Positions 12,985 through 21,289 are shown, counted from the stretch's first letter. The stretch: DNA of 64,000 bases from Actinoplanes sp. NBC_00393 (GCF_036053395.1 NZ_CP107942.1:124001-188000), one strand, 5' to 3'. Notes: generated from the sequence alone by a model not told the origin. Numbers and translations are program-made.

Positions 12985-13250
12985 TCGTCACTGAGCACCA
13001 GCCTGACACAGCAGTGTGGCGGCCCGATCGAGCAGATCCGGGTCGGCGACATCGCCTGGTGCTCGCCCGGCGTCGAACACTGGGACGGGGCCGCACCGCC
13101 TCCACCATGACGCACCTGGTCATGACCGGCTCCGGCCGGCGGTCGGACCGTCACATGGATGGCGGAGGTCTCCGACGAGCAGAACGGCGCGTGGGCCGAA
13201 CCCGGCCACCACATGCGCGGCTTGGCCGGTCGCAGCACGCGCAGTGAGTG
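12985..13250 (+). pseudogene. Frameshifted remnant of a cupin gene related to the one at 3022
   Basis: Read across frames, the translation follows the cupin of the gene at 3022 almost residue by residue: [29 protein letters not shown], then MTHLVM, then [13 protein letters not shown]...AEP.H..RGL. Joining these needs about a 2-base loss near 12998, a 1-base loss near 13103 and a 1-base gain near 13135. The signal peptide and the decarboxylase-like half are missing. It looks like a decayed duplication or a relic of a related gene. Confidence 0.75.
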
Positions 13251-13420
13251 GCAACGTTCACCCCCTCGTGGCTGATCGACGCCTGCGAATAGGGGGCCTG
13301 ACATTCCCTGGAGCGGCACGGCCTGCCACCGGTGCCCTCTTCCGGCCAAGCTGACCGCTGAACCAAGTCCCGGCACCACGCGCACTGGAATCGACTCCAG
13401 TCCTGAACGGGAGATGTGGA

Positions 13421-13816
13421 ATGCATGCCAAGACGGTCCTGCGCCGATACCGGCCCCACCTACTCAGCGCCACACTCTCAGCGATGGTCCTGCTCGGCGC
13501 GACGGCGCCAGCCGTGGCGCACCCCGTCCCGGCGGCCCGTGCGGATTGCCCTTTCATCAACACGGTCTGCCTGTACGAGGGCGAGCACTACGCGGGCGTC
13601 CGACTCACCCTGAGCTCGTGGCCGCCGGGATCCGGGGTCTGTATCAGCCTGGCGGAACACGGCTGGAGCGGCCGCGCCCGCTCGGCCTACAACACCAACC
13701 CCGCAAGCGCTGCGCTGTTCTTGAACGATGACTGCCTTGGCGGCCCCGACCAACTGCCACCGGGCGGTACGCCGATCCTCAACGGCTCCACACTCGGGAG
13801 CATCTGGGTGCCCTGA
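13421..13816 (+). CDS. Secreted peptidase-inhibitor family I36 protein
   Basis: A 131-residue secreted protein. The first about 40 residues form a signal peptide (basic start, hydrophobic core LLSATLSAMVLLGATA, AVAH cleavage region). The mature part matches the I36 family: CP...TVCLYEGEHYAG, PGSGVCISLAEHGW, ARSAYNTNPASAALFLNDDC, ending SIWVP. Four or five cysteines in the mature part can form disulfides. Known members inhibit metalloproteases, but most are untested. GGGAG precedes the ATG. It stands alone between two stretches of gene debris. Confidence 0.85.
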   Translation: MHAKTVLRRYRPHLLSATLSAMVLLGATAPAVAHPVPAARADCPFINTVCLYEGEHYAGVRLTLSSWPPGSGVCISLAEHGWSGRARSAYNTNPASAALFLNDDCLGGPDQLPPGGTPILNGSTLGSIWVP

Positions 13817-13970
13817 CACGGGAACCTCGACTGGGAAGCTCGGCCGGAAGCTCCTCGGCGAGGCCGGGCGCCGGCTTCACGTTCCGGTGCACCCGCAGTG
13901 TTACCGCGGTACCGATACGGCAAGCCGTGTGCCCCCCGTGGTACCACGACCGGGCCCGATCTCTCCGTAG

Positions 13971-14062
13971 CGAGCCAAATCCTGGGCGAGGCCGGCGCCC
14001 GCGACCGCATCCAGGCCGTCATCGTCGCCTACGACACCGGCCTCGTGCGCCCAGGTCAGGGC
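13971..14062 (+). pseudogene. Relic of a LuxR/NarL-type regulator C-terminus
   Basis: One frame reads SQILGEAGARDRIQAVIVAYDTGLVRPG, which is the usual end of a NarL-family response regulator (helix after the recognition helix plus the AVIVAYETGLVRPG tail). The receiver domain and most of the helix-turn-helix are absent, and no start exists nearby. I read this as a truncated gene remnant in the 313-base gap before the diguanylate cyclase. Confidence 0.5.
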
Positions 14063-14129
14063 TCAAACGTTCAGCATTGCCGCAGTCCGGCCGATCAGAA
14101 AGCGCAGGCGAAAGAAACTCGGAGACGTC

Positions 14130-15650
14130 ATGCACATCGGCGGCCGGTATCGGCGGTTGGCTCCTGGAAGCGGACGACGGGCGCCGCGCCGGGGCACCGT
14201 CCCGTTCTACGGGCTCACCGGCGCCGTACTAGCCGTGGGACTCGCCGCGATAGCGGTGACCAGCATGCGCGGCAACGCCATGGTGGGGGTCGCCGGACCG
14301 CCCATGCTGCTCATCAACATCGTCGCCTTCATCTTCGCAGTGGGCGCGAGTACCCGGTCGGCGTTGAACTCGTCGACCCGCCGTGCCTGGGGATGGTTCG
14401 CGGCCGCCATCGGTCTACTGATCGCCTCCGCCATCTGCTTCGCGGTATTCACCTCCTGGCGGCAGTTTCCGGCCCCCGGCGACCTTCTGCGGCTCGCCTT
14501 CACGCCGATGATGCTCGTCGGGCTGCTGCTGGTGCCTCGCCGCTTGGACAGCCGGCTGTCCGGGCTCAAATTGGGCCTGGACGCCGGGGTGATCGTCGTT
14601 GCCGGAGTCATGGTGATGTGGTATGTCGCTGTGGGTCCGGCACTCACCGAGCACAGGCTCGGTACCGGCGCTGTTCTCGCCGCGATAGCGCTGCCTCTGG
14701 GAGATCTGACTTTGCTCTTCGGCATCGTCCTGGTGCTGATGCGAGGAGTCGACGAGTCGGTGCGCCGGCCCATGATCCTCCTGGCGGCCGCGATGACTCT
14801 CGAGATGGTGGGCGATATGCATCTCGGTGGCCTCCGTCTGGATTCCGGCTTCCGTGATGTCTACGCATGGCAATTCATGCTCTGGTTGACCGGCCACTTC
14901 CTCATCGCGGCGGCCGCGTTCGAGCAGAGTCGGTCATCCAGCCGGAACACCCGCGGCCTGCCCCGGCGCAGAGCTTTCAGCGTCGCCCCGTACTTCGCTG
15001 TCGCACTGGGGCTGGCATTGCTGGTCATCTCGGCGGTGCGCGGGGACGAGCCGTACCGGCTGCTCGGCATGGTGTTCGGTTCGGTCGTGCTGACCTGCAT
15101 CGTCGTGACGCGGCAGGTGATGACCCTGTGGGAGGTCCACAAGAAGGCGGTGACCGACGGCCTCACCGGACTGGCGAACCGGACGCACACCTACGAGGCG
15201 CTGGAGTGGGCGATGGCCAGGACCGTCCGTGGCGGCCCGCCGGCGGGCCTGCTGCTGGCCGATCTGAATGAGTTCAAACAGGTTAACGACACGCTCGGTC
15301 ACGCCGCCGGCGATCGGCTACTGATCGAGTTCGCCCGGATGCTGCGCCGCGCGGTGCTCGGCTCCGACGTCGCAGGCAGGCTCGGCGGTGACGAGTTCGC
15401 GGTGGTGCTCACGGGTATCGGATCGCTGGAGAACGCGGAGGCGGTCGTACGCAGGCTACGCCGGGAAATGGAACAGCCAGTCATGATCGGCGACGTGGTC
15501 GTGCAGATCCGTGCCGCGATCGGGCTCGGGATTATGGGCCCGGGCGACGTCGGCACCGACGCCTTGGTGGCTCGTGCGGACGAGGCGATGTACGAGAACA
15601 AGCGGGCCATCCGCCGCGCCCGCGACCTCGCCCCACAGGCGTACGAGTAA
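14130..15650 (+). CDS. Membrane-anchored GGDEF diguanylate cyclase
   Basis: A 506-residue protein. Residues about 25-330 are mostly hydrophobic, with eight to ten predicted membrane helices and no recognisable sensory fold. Residues about 340-500 are a GGDEF domain with the substrate region (DLNEFKQVNDTLGHAAGD) and an intact active site (GRLGGDEFAVVL), so c-di-GMP synthesis is likely. The inhibitory site upstream of GGDEF reads LGSD instead of RxxD, so product feedback may be lost. No EAL domain is present. The ATG follows CGGAG. No operon partner is visible. Confidence 0.92.
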   Translation: MHIGGRYRRLAPGSGRRAPRRGTVPFYGLTGAVLAVGLAAIAVTSMRGNAMVGVAGPPMLLINIVAFIFAVGASTRSALNSSTRRAWGWFAAAIGLLIASAICFAVFTSWRQFPAPGDLLRLAFTPMMLVGLLLVPRRLDSRLSGLKLGLDAGVIVVAGVMVMWYVAVGPALTEHRLGTGAVLAAIALPLGDLTLLFGIVLVLMRGVDESVRRPMILLAAAMTLEMVGDMHLGGLRLDSGFRDVYAWQFMLWLTGHFLIAAAAFEQSRSSSRNTRGLPRRRAFSVAPYFAVALGLALLVISAVRGDEPYRLLGMVFGSVVLTCIVVTRQVMTLWEVHKKAVTDGLTGLANRTHTYEALEWAMARTVRGGPPAGLLLADLNEFKQVNDTLGHAAGDRLLIEFARMLRRAVLGSDVAGRLGGDEFAVVLTGIGSLENAEAVVRRLRREMEQPVMIGDVVVQIRAAIGLGIMGPGDVGTDALVARADEAMYENKRAIRRARDLAPQAYE

Positions 15651-15710
15651 CGTCCCCTCACACCTGACCTACCAGCCACGATCCGGTGCCCCGCTCGTGA
15701 CGGACGGCAG

Positions 15711-15816
15711 CCAGGCGTACCGGCGGCACCAGATTCCAATAACTCGCCTGACCGCCGGAGTTCGACGGACTCTTCAAGGCCGGTTCCTCGGCGGCCGTCC
15801 GCCCTACGGCTACTGA
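15711..15816 (+). pseudogene. Relic of a serine recombinase gene
   Basis: One frame ends AYRRHQIP.TRL...VRRTLQGRFLGGRPPYGY-stop. The block GRFLGGRPPYGY is a hallmark of large serine recombinases of actinomycetes, located just after the catalytic resolvase domain. The catalytic domain and the rest of the protein are missing, so only a fragment remains. It suggests a former integrated element or a failed insertion near 15.7 kb. Confidence 0.55.
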
Positions 15817-15924
15817 CACGCCGGAACCCGCGATGGAAGCCCTTGCTGTTACCCCTCACGGCAGGGGCTCCCTGGCCGCCGGCGCCGGAGGTCTGCTGGG
15901 AACCGCCGACTGAAGGGTTTACTC

Positions 15925-16755
15925 ATGAACACCTGGCTGATCACCGGATGCTCCACTGGCCTGGGCCGGGCCCTCGCCCGAGCTGTTCTCGACCGCGGCG
16001 ACAACGCGGTCGTCACCGCCCGCGACGTGACCAAGGTCGAGGACTTCGCCGAGAGCCACCCGCGCACGGCGCTCGCGTTGTCGTTGGACGTGACGGATCC
16101 GGAACAGGTCTGCGACGCGGTCCGGCAGGCCGACGCCCGATTCGGCGGGGTGGATGTGCTGGTCAACAACGCCGGCTACGGCTACCGCGCGGCGGTGGAG
16201 GAGGGCGGCGACGCGGATGTGCAGCGGCTGTTCGCGACGAACTTCTTCGGCGCGGTCAGCATGATCAAGGCGGTGTTGCCGGGCATGCGAGCCCGGCGCA
16301 GCGGCGCGATCGTGAACATCTCCTCGATCGGCGCGCGGATCTGCGCGCCCGGATCCGGCTACTACTCCGCCGCCAAAGCAGCGCTGGAGGGCATGTCGGG
16401 CTCATTGCGCAAGGAGCTGGGGCCGCTGGGAATCACGGTGACCGCCGTCGAGCCGGGCGCCTTCCGGACCGACTTCGCCGGCCGATCGCTAACCGAGTCG
16501 GCCACGGTGATCGACGACTACGCCGACACCGCCGGCAGGCGCCGCAAGGTTCACGACACCAGCCACGGCCACCAGCCCGGCGACCCGGCGAAGGCCGCCG
16601 CGGCGTTGATCACCGCCGTCGGCTCCGGCAGGCCGCCGGCGTTGCTGCTGCTGGGCACCGACGCGCTCGCCGCCGTCAGCGGCGTCCTGGACGACGAGCG
16701 CGCCGAGATCGAGTCCTGGCGTCACCTGACCACCAGCACCGATCTCTCGGCCTGA
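15925..16755 (+). CDS. Short-chain dehydrogenase/reductase
   Basis: A 276-residue classical SDR. The cofactor motif is ITGCSTGLG at residues 6-14, followed by NNAGYG, the catalytic Ser in NISSIG and YxxxK in GYYSAAKAAL. The C-terminal extension is typical of 'oxidoreductase, SDR' proteins of about 275-280 residues. GAAGGG precedes the ATG. It converges on the aldehyde dehydrogenase gene and shares a strong hairpin with it. Substrate unknown. Confidence 0.92.
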   Translation: MNTWLITGCSTGLGRALARAVLDRGDNAVVTARDVTKVEDFAESHPRTALALSLDVTDPEQVCDAVRQADARFGGVDVLVNNAGYGYRAAVEEGGDADVQRLFATNFFGAVSMIKAVLPGMRARRSGAIVNISSIGARICAPGSGYYSAAKAALEGMSGSLRKELGPLGITVTAVEPGAFRTDFAGRSLTESATVIDDYADTAGRRRKVHDTSHGHQPGDPAKAAAALITAVGSGRPPALLLLGTDALAAVSGVLDDERAEIESWRHLTTSTDLSA

Positions 16756-16788
16756 CGGGCCGGGCGACCTGGTCGTGGACGCGGACGC

Positions 16789-16832
16789 GCCGGGACAGAC
16801 CCGGGGCCGGAATCCTCTCGGTCTGTCCCGGC
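16789..16832. terminator. Bidirectional terminator between convergent SDR and aldehyde dehydrogenase genes
   Basis: GCCGGGACAGACC (16789-16801) and GGTCTGTCCCGGC (16820-16832) form a perfect 13-bp stem with an 18-base loop, exactly between two convergent stop codons (16755 and 16850). Confidence 0.75.
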
Positions 16833-16849
16833 ATCCTGGGCGTGCCGGT

Positions 16850-18334
16850 TCAAGCCAGCTGGGAGACGACAGACTTCGTCTCGAGGTAGTTCTCCAGGGC
16901 CTCCGGGCCGCTCTCGCGGCCCCAGCCCGACTGCCGGTAGCCGCCGGCGGGCATGTACGCCCCGCCGGCGCGGTGCACGTTGATGCCGACTCGTCCGGCG
17001 CGCAGCCGCCGAGCCACCGAGTGCGCCAGGGCGCCGTCGCGGGTCCAGATGCTGGAGGCGAGACCGTACGAGCTGTCGTTGGCCAGCGCGACGGCCTGAT
17101 CGGTGTCGGAGAAAGGCATCACGCCCAGCACCGGCCCGAAGACCTCCTCCCGCATCACCGTCATGGATTGGTCGACGTCCACCAGGACGGTGGGTTCGAA
17201 GAAGTAGCCCCGCTCGCCGACCCGGGAGCCGCCGCTGACCACCCGGGCGCCGTCGCGGACGCCCTGGCTGACGTAGCCCGACACCCGGTCGAGCTGCTTC
17301 TGCGAGATCAGCGGGCCGAGGTCGGCATCAGGGTCCGAGCCGGGGCCCAGACGCATCGCACGGCCGGCTTCGGCTACACCGGCGACGACCTGTTCGTACA
17401 CGGACTCGTGGACGAACAACCGGGTGCCCGCGGCGCAGACCTGGCCGGAGTTCCAGAAGACGGCGGAGGCGGCGCCGGGGATGGCGGCCTCCAGGTTGGC
17501 GTCGCCGAACACGATGACGGGGGACTTGCCGCCGAGTTCGAGCGTCAGTTTCTTCATGTTGCCGGTGGCCGCGTGCACGATGAGGCGGCCCACCTCGGTC
17601 GACCCGGTGAACGAGAGCACGTCCACATCCGCGTGCTCCGCGAGGGCGGCGCCGGCGTGTTCGCCGATGCCCGTGACGACGTTGACCACGCCGGCCGGGA
17701 CACCCGCGTCGAGCAGGATCTGCCCCAGCCACAACGAGGTCAGGGGTGTCTCCTCGGCGGGCTTGAGCACACACGAGCATCCGGCGGCCAGGGCGGGCGC
17801 CAGCTTCTTGGCGGCCATGCTCAGCGGCGCGTTCCAGGGGGTGATGAGTCCGGCGACGCCGATCGGTTCGCGCAGCGTGTATCCCTGGACCCGGCGGTCG
17901 GCGGGTCCGAGGTCGACGGTGCGGCCGTGGATCTTGTCGGCCCAGCCCGCGTAGTACCGGAACTGGGCAGCGGCTTCGAGAACCATGGCCTTGGCCTGGG
18001 CGACGGGCAGGCCAAGGTTGAGGCTCTCCAGTCTTGCCAGGTCGTCGGCCTGTTCGCGCATGAGGTCGCCGGCGCGCCAGAGGACAGCACCGCGGTCGGT
18101 ACTGGAAAGGCCGCGCCATCGGCCCTCGTCGAAGGACTGCCGGGCGACAGTGACCGCCGCGTCTACGGACTTCGCGTCACCGCGGGCGACGGAGGCGATG
18201 ACCGCGCCCGTAGCGGGATCGAACACCGGGGTCGTGGCGCTCGTCGGCGTCGTCCATTCGCCGTCGATGAGCATGCCGACGGGGGAGTCGCCTCGGCGCA
18301 GCAGCGGGGGCAGGGCTCTCGTGCTCGAGGACAT
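16850..18334 (-). CDS. Aldehyde dehydrogenase family protein
   Basis: A 494-residue NAD(P)-dependent aldehyde dehydrogenase. Visible motifs: PWNAPL, FTGSTEVG, LELGGKSP with the general-base Glu, and the catalytic Cys in FWNSGQVCAAGTR; EEVFGPV and GGYRQSGWGRE near the C-terminus. The longest frame begins at ATG 18403, but the operator at 18359-18374 would then be coding, so ATG 18334 (GGAAGG upstream) is preferred. It diverges from the metallo-hydrolase gene at 18587 and is the left edge of the operator-linked regulon. It belongs to a different ALDH subgroup from the pair at 26572 and 50507. Confidence 0.92.
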   Translation of the reverse strand: MSSSTRALPPLLRRGDSPVGMLIDGEWTTPTSATTPVFDPATGAVIASVARGDAKSVDAAVTVARQSFDEGRWRGLSSTDRGAVLWRAGDLMREQADDLARLESLNLGLPVAQAKAMVLEAAAQFRYYAGWADKIHGRTVDLGPADRRVQGYTLREPIGVAGLITPWNAPLSMAAKKLAPALAAGCSCVLKPAEETPLTSLWLGQILLDAGVPAGVVNVVTGIGEHAGAALAEHADVDVLSFTGSTEVGRLIVHAATGNMKKLTLELGGKSPVIVFGDANLEAAIPGAASAVFWNSGQVCAAGTRLFVHESVYEQVVAGVAEAGRAMRLGPGSDPDADLGPLISQKQLDRVSGYVSQGVRDGARVVSGGSRVGERGYFFEPTVLVDVDQSMTVMREEVFGPVLGVMPFSDTDQAVALANDSSYGLASSIWTRDGALAHSVARRLRAGRVGINVHRAGGAYMPAGGYRQSGWGRESGPEALENYLETKSVVSQLA

Positions 18335-18358
18335 CGCGTCGACCACACCTTCCATCGT

Positions 18359-18422
18359 GTTCTCAAATACGAACTGCTGATCGTTATTCCGATATGCTTC
18401 CATCCGGATTTCGGCGTGTCAA
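18359..18422 (-). promoter_or_regulatory. Promoter and regulon operator of the aldehyde dehydrogenase gene
   Basis: On the minus strand TTGACA (18417-18422) is followed 17 bases later by a weak -10 AAGCAT (18394-18399). Downstream lies the operator, GTTCTCAAATACGAAC on the plus strand at 18359-18374. This is the leftmost of 13 related sites. The -10 is poorer than those of the other promoters of the set. Confidence 0.65.
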
Positions 18423-18505
18423 CGACGTCGGCTCGGCCGGCAACGCGACGAACACACGTGGTCGGGCGGCAACGCAACGGTGACCCGTCCCGGCGCCCGG
18501 ACGCG

Positions 18506-18577
18506 TTGACTCGGCCTCGGCAGCGCGCGTAGGGTCCGCCGCATCTTGAATGCGATAACGAGTTCGTATATGAGGAC
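18506..18577 (+). promoter_or_regulatory. Promoter and regulon operator of the metallo-hydrolase gene
   Basis: TTGACT (18506-18511), 18 bases, TAGGGT (18530-18535). The operator GTTCGTATATGAGGAC is at 18562-18577, preceded exactly 13 bases earlier by AATGCG. The operator's right end is also the Shine-Dalgarno GAGGA of the gene starting at 18587. Confidence 0.75.
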
Positions 18578-18586
18578 GGCTGTTTG

Positions 18587-19615
18587 ATGCGGGAACCGTC
18601 GCCGGTGCACGCCGCCGAGAAACCGGCACGCCGGCTCGACGGCTTCGCCGTACGCAGCGGCGTCTGGGCGTCGGCGATCCCCTTCCCCAGCCCGCTCGCC
18701 TACTCCTTCTCTTACACGCTGCGATACCCGGCCGGGCTGGTCGTCGTCGACCTCGGATGGAATTCCGACGACGCCTGGGAAGCGTTCTGCCAGGGCCTCA
18801 CGCGTGCGGGCGGCAGCCTGGACGAGGTGATCGGAGTGGTCGCCACGCACGCCCACCCGGACCACTACGGGCTGGCCCCGCGCATCCGGGAAAACGCCGG
18901 CGCCTGGATAGGCACCCACCCGGCCGAACGCGCCCAGATCCGGGTCGACGAATCCGAACGCCGGGAACGGGTCACCGCGATCGGTCACTGGCTGCAGGAA
19001 TGCGGGGTGCCAGCCGCCGTCCGGGCCGATCTGCGCGACGAGCTCACCCGGCTTGACGCCGTCCTGCCCTCCGCTGCGCCCGACATCCTGCTCGCCGACG
19101 GCGCCAAGGTACCCGGCACGCAGGGCCGCCTGGTGGCGCTGCACACCCCGGGGCACACCCCGGGCTCGGTCTGCTTCCACGAGACCGAACGTGACCTGAT
19201 CTTCACCGGCGACCACGTCCTGCCGAAAGTCACCCCCAACGTGGCGCGGCGGCCGGGCTCCGACCCCGACCCACTGCACGACTTCATGTTCTCGCTGGGC
19301 CGGTTGCGCGAACTGCCTGACTCGCTGACGGCGCTGCCCGGCCACGAATGGCCGTTCGACCGGCTCACCGATCGGCTGGACGCGATCGGCGCCCACCATC
19401 ACTCCCGACTCGCAGAGATCGAACAGGCCGTCCACCAGGGGGGCTGCACAGTCTGGGAGGTGGCCCAGGCGGTGACCTGGGCCCGGCCCTTCCGCGACTT
19501 CACCCCGCGGTCACTGCGCTCGGCGCTGGCGGAGACGTACGCCCACCTGGTTCGGCTGACGAACGACGGCCGGCTGGTGCAGTGGCCCGGGCGGCCCGTG
19601 CGGTGGGACGCGTGA
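18587..19615 (+). CDS. Metallo-beta-lactamase-fold hydrolase
   Basis: A 342-residue MBL-fold enzyme with the metal-binding motif THAHPDHYG, then HTPGHTPGS, FTGDH and LPGHEW, so a two-metal site is likely. A C-terminal helical extension of about 90 residues (VWEVAQAVTWARP..) is typical of MBL/glyoxalase II-like proteins with a winged-helix tail. ATG 18587 has GAGGA ten bases upstream. The family includes thioesterases, lactonases and lipases. It is the first gene of a regulon promoter, which suggests a step in substrate or CoA-ester hydrolysis. Confidence 0.9.
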   Translation: MREPSPVHAAEKPARRLDGFAVRSGVWASAIPFPSPLAYSFSYTLRYPAGLVVVDLGWNSDDAWEAFCQGLTRAGGSLDEVIGVVATHAHPDHYGLAPRIRENAGAWIGTHPAERAQIRVDESERRERVTAIGHWLQECGVPAAVRADLRDELTRLDAVLPSAAPDILLADGAKVPGTQGRLVALHTPGHTPGSVCFHETERDLIFTGDHVLPKVTPNVARRPGSDPDPLHDFMFSLGRLRELPDSLTALPGHEWPFDRLTDRLDAIGAHHHSRLAEIEQAVHQGGCTVWEVAQAVTWARPFRDFTPRSLRSALAETYAHLVRLTNDGRLVQWPGRPVRWDA

Positions 19616-19684
19616 TGGCTTCCGTCGTCCTTGTGGCTGGTGGTCGGCGGGTCGCCACGGCATGAGGTGAGGAGCCGCGAAAAG

Positions 19685-19714
19685 CCGGCACCGCCGTCCG
19701 AGGCGATGCCGGCG
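19685..19714 (-). terminator. Intrinsic terminator of the carboxymuconolactone-decarboxylase-like gene
   Basis: Read on the minus strand: GCCGGCATCGCC, loop TCGGAC, GGCGGTGCCGGC, then TTTT. The 12-bp stem has one mismatch. The T-run follows the stem directly, a classical intrinsic terminator 15-45 bases past the stop at 19729. Confidence 0.7.
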
Positions 19715-19728
19715 TGCAGCGGCCGGTG

Positions 19729-20124
19729 TCAGTCGAGGTGGCCGTGCGAGCGCAGGACGTCCTCAGCGACGCGGAAGGCCTCGCCGGCGGCGGGCAGGCC
19801 GCAGTACACGGCGGCCTGCAGCAGAATCTCCTGGATCTCGGCGACCGTGCAGCCGTTGGTCATCGCGCCTTCGACGTGGTGTGCCAGCTGGGCGGGCCGG
19901 TTGAGTGCGGTGAGCATGGCGATGTTGATCATGCTGCGTTGTTTGCGGTCCAGGCCCTCGCGGGCCCAGATCCGGCCGAAGCAGACCTCTTCGGAGTAGT
20001 CCTGAAGAGCGGCGTTGAAGTTGTTGCGGGCCTTGTCCTTCTTGACCAGGTAGTCCTCGCCCATCAGTTCGCCGAGGATCCGGCGGCCGGTTTCCTTGCT
20101 GGTGGCTGCGTTGTTGCCGGTCAC
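19729..20124 (-). CDS. Carboxymuconolactone decarboxylase family protein (PcaC-like)
   Basis: A 131-residue all-helical protein. The pattern EEVCFGRIWAREGLDRKQRSMINIAML, HHVEGAMTNGCTVAEIQEILLQAAVYCGLPAA closely follows the 4-carboxymuconolactone decarboxylase family. There is no AhpD CxxC. It lies 24 bases after the dehydrogenase at 20149-21075 and probably shares its operator-controlled promoter. In an aromatic pathway PcaC acts on a muconolactone; here no other protocatechuate gene is nearby, so a related decarboxylation or isomerisation is equally possible. Confidence 0.88.
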   Translation of the reverse strand: MTGNNAATSKETGRRILGELMGEDYLVKKDKARNNFNAALQDYSEEVCFGRIWAREGLDRKQRSMINIAMLTALNRPAQLAHHVEGAMTNGCTVAEIQEILLQAAVYCGLPAAGEAFRVAEDVLRSHGHLD

Positions 20125-20148
20125 GTGATCTCCTTGCTGGTCGCCGGG

Positions 20149-21075
20149 TCAGCCCCGGTCGAGAACGTCCTGAACTTCCTCGGCGGAGAGCTTGATCGTC
20201 ACGCCCGCCCGCTCGTTCTGCAGTGCCATCGGTGATTGCGAGTCGCGGCCGCCCCAGCCGCGCTCCAGCGCCTCCTGGAAGTCCTCGGCGACGACCTCGG
20301 CGCAGTGCATTGGGACCTCGAGCTGTCCGGCGAGCTCCAGCGCCAGCCGCAGGTCCTTGTTCGCCAGGTTGAGCGCGAACGACGGCGGCTCAAAAGCGGC
20401 CTGCAGGTAGCGGTCACCGATGCGGTCGAAGGTGCGGGCGCGGCCGATCGCGCCCTGCCGCATCGCGTGCCAGAGCGCGGCGGGTTCGACGCCGGCTTTG
20501 ACGCCTAGCGTGAACACCTCGGCGATGGCCGCGCGGATGGTGATGCTCGCGCAGTTGTGCACCAGCTTGGCGGTGTTTCCCGCGCCGATGTCGCCGACAC
20601 GCAGGACCTTGTCGCCGATGGCGTCGAGCAGCGTCCGGTACTGCTCGAAGGCAGCCTGGTCGCCGCCGACGTAGATGGCCAGCTTGCCGGAGGTCGCCCC
20701 CTTCGGGCCGCCGCTGACCGGGGCGTCGAACAGCTCGACGCCGGCGCTCCGGCAGACGGCGTGGACCTCGCGCACCACGGTGGGCGAGTTGGTGGTCAGG
20801 TCGAACCAGGCGGTGCCCCGGCGCATGGCGCGGAGCAGGCCGCCGTCGCCGAGACCGGCCGCGCGCATCTCCGTCGGGCCGGGAAGAGAGGTGAAGACGA
20901 CGTCGGCCGCGGCGCCCACCTCGGCGATGCTGCCGGCCCAGACGGCCCCGGCTTGGAGGTGCGGCGCGGCGCGCTCGCGATCGAGGTCGTGCACGACCAG
21001 GTCGTGGCCGGCCTTTCGCAGATTCAGCGCCATGCCTGCGCCCATGGCGCCGAGGCCGATGAATCCCACCTTCAT
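20149..21075 (-). CDS. 3-hydroxyisobutyrate-dehydrogenase-family oxidoreductase
   Basis: A 308-residue beta-hydroxyacid dehydrogenase. It has the Rossmann motif GFIGLGAMGAGMA at the N-terminus, the substrate loop DAPVSGGPKGATSG and the catalytic Lys in GNTAKLVHN. ATG 21075 has GAAGGGAA upstream. It diverges from the CaiB-type gene at 21342, with two regulon promoters back to back between them. The family oxidises 3-hydroxy acids (3-hydroxyisobutyrate, tartronate semialdehyde, 2-(hydroxymethyl)glutarate), fitting a late step of a CoA-linked pathway. Confidence 0.92.
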   Translation of the reverse strand: MKVGFIGLGAMGAGMALNLRKAGHDLVVHDLDRERAAPHLQAGAVWAGSIAEVGAAADVVFTSLPGPTEMRAAGLGDGGLLRAMRRGTAWFDLTTNSPTVVREVHAVCRSAGVELFDAPVSGGPKGATSGKLAIYVGGDQAAFEQYRTLLDAIGDKVLRVGDIGAGNTAKLVHNCASITIRAAIAEVFTLGVKAGVEPAALWHAMRQGAIGRARTFDRIGDRYLQAAFEPPSFALNLANKDLRLALELAGQLEVPMHCAEVVAEDFQEALERGWGGRDSQSPMALQNERAGVTIKLSAEEVQDVLDRG

Positions 21076-21106
21076 GTGCGGTTCCCTTCGATGGTGCGAG
21101 TCGCAG

Positions 21107-21185
21107 ATTCTTATATGCGAACTACTGGCTCTATATGCGAAACACTCACGCAACGAAACCTAGGCGCGCCGGCACGAGGTGTCAA
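21107..21185 (-). promoter_or_regulatory. Promoter and operator of the hydroxyacid dehydrogenase operon
   Basis: Minus strand: TTGACA (21180-21185), 17 bases, TAGGTT (21157-21162). The operator ATTCTTATATGCGAAC is at 21107-21122 (plus-strand reading), with a second half-like copy CTCTATATGCGAAAC at about 21129-21143. Confidence 0.7.
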
Positions 21186-21220
21186 CGGCCGCGAGGGATC
21201 GCTGCGCGGCGCGTCCGGCG

Positions 21221-21289
21221 TTGACAGCCATGGCGATGTCAACCTAGGGTCGAGACTGTAAATGCGTACTGCAGTTCGTAAATAAGAAC
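21221..21289 (+). promoter_or_regulatory. Promoter and operator of the first CaiB-type operon
   Basis: TTGACA (21221-21226), 18 bases, TAGGGT (21245-21250), then the operator GTTCGTAAATAAGAAC at 21274-21289, with AATGCG starting 13 bases before it (21261). Confidence 0.75.

Noticed and set aside
19729..20124. Protocatechuate branch (beta-ketoadipate pathway) because of the PcaC-like protein
   Set aside because: No protocatechuate dioxygenase, PcaB, PcaD, PcaI or PcaJ gene is in the window.
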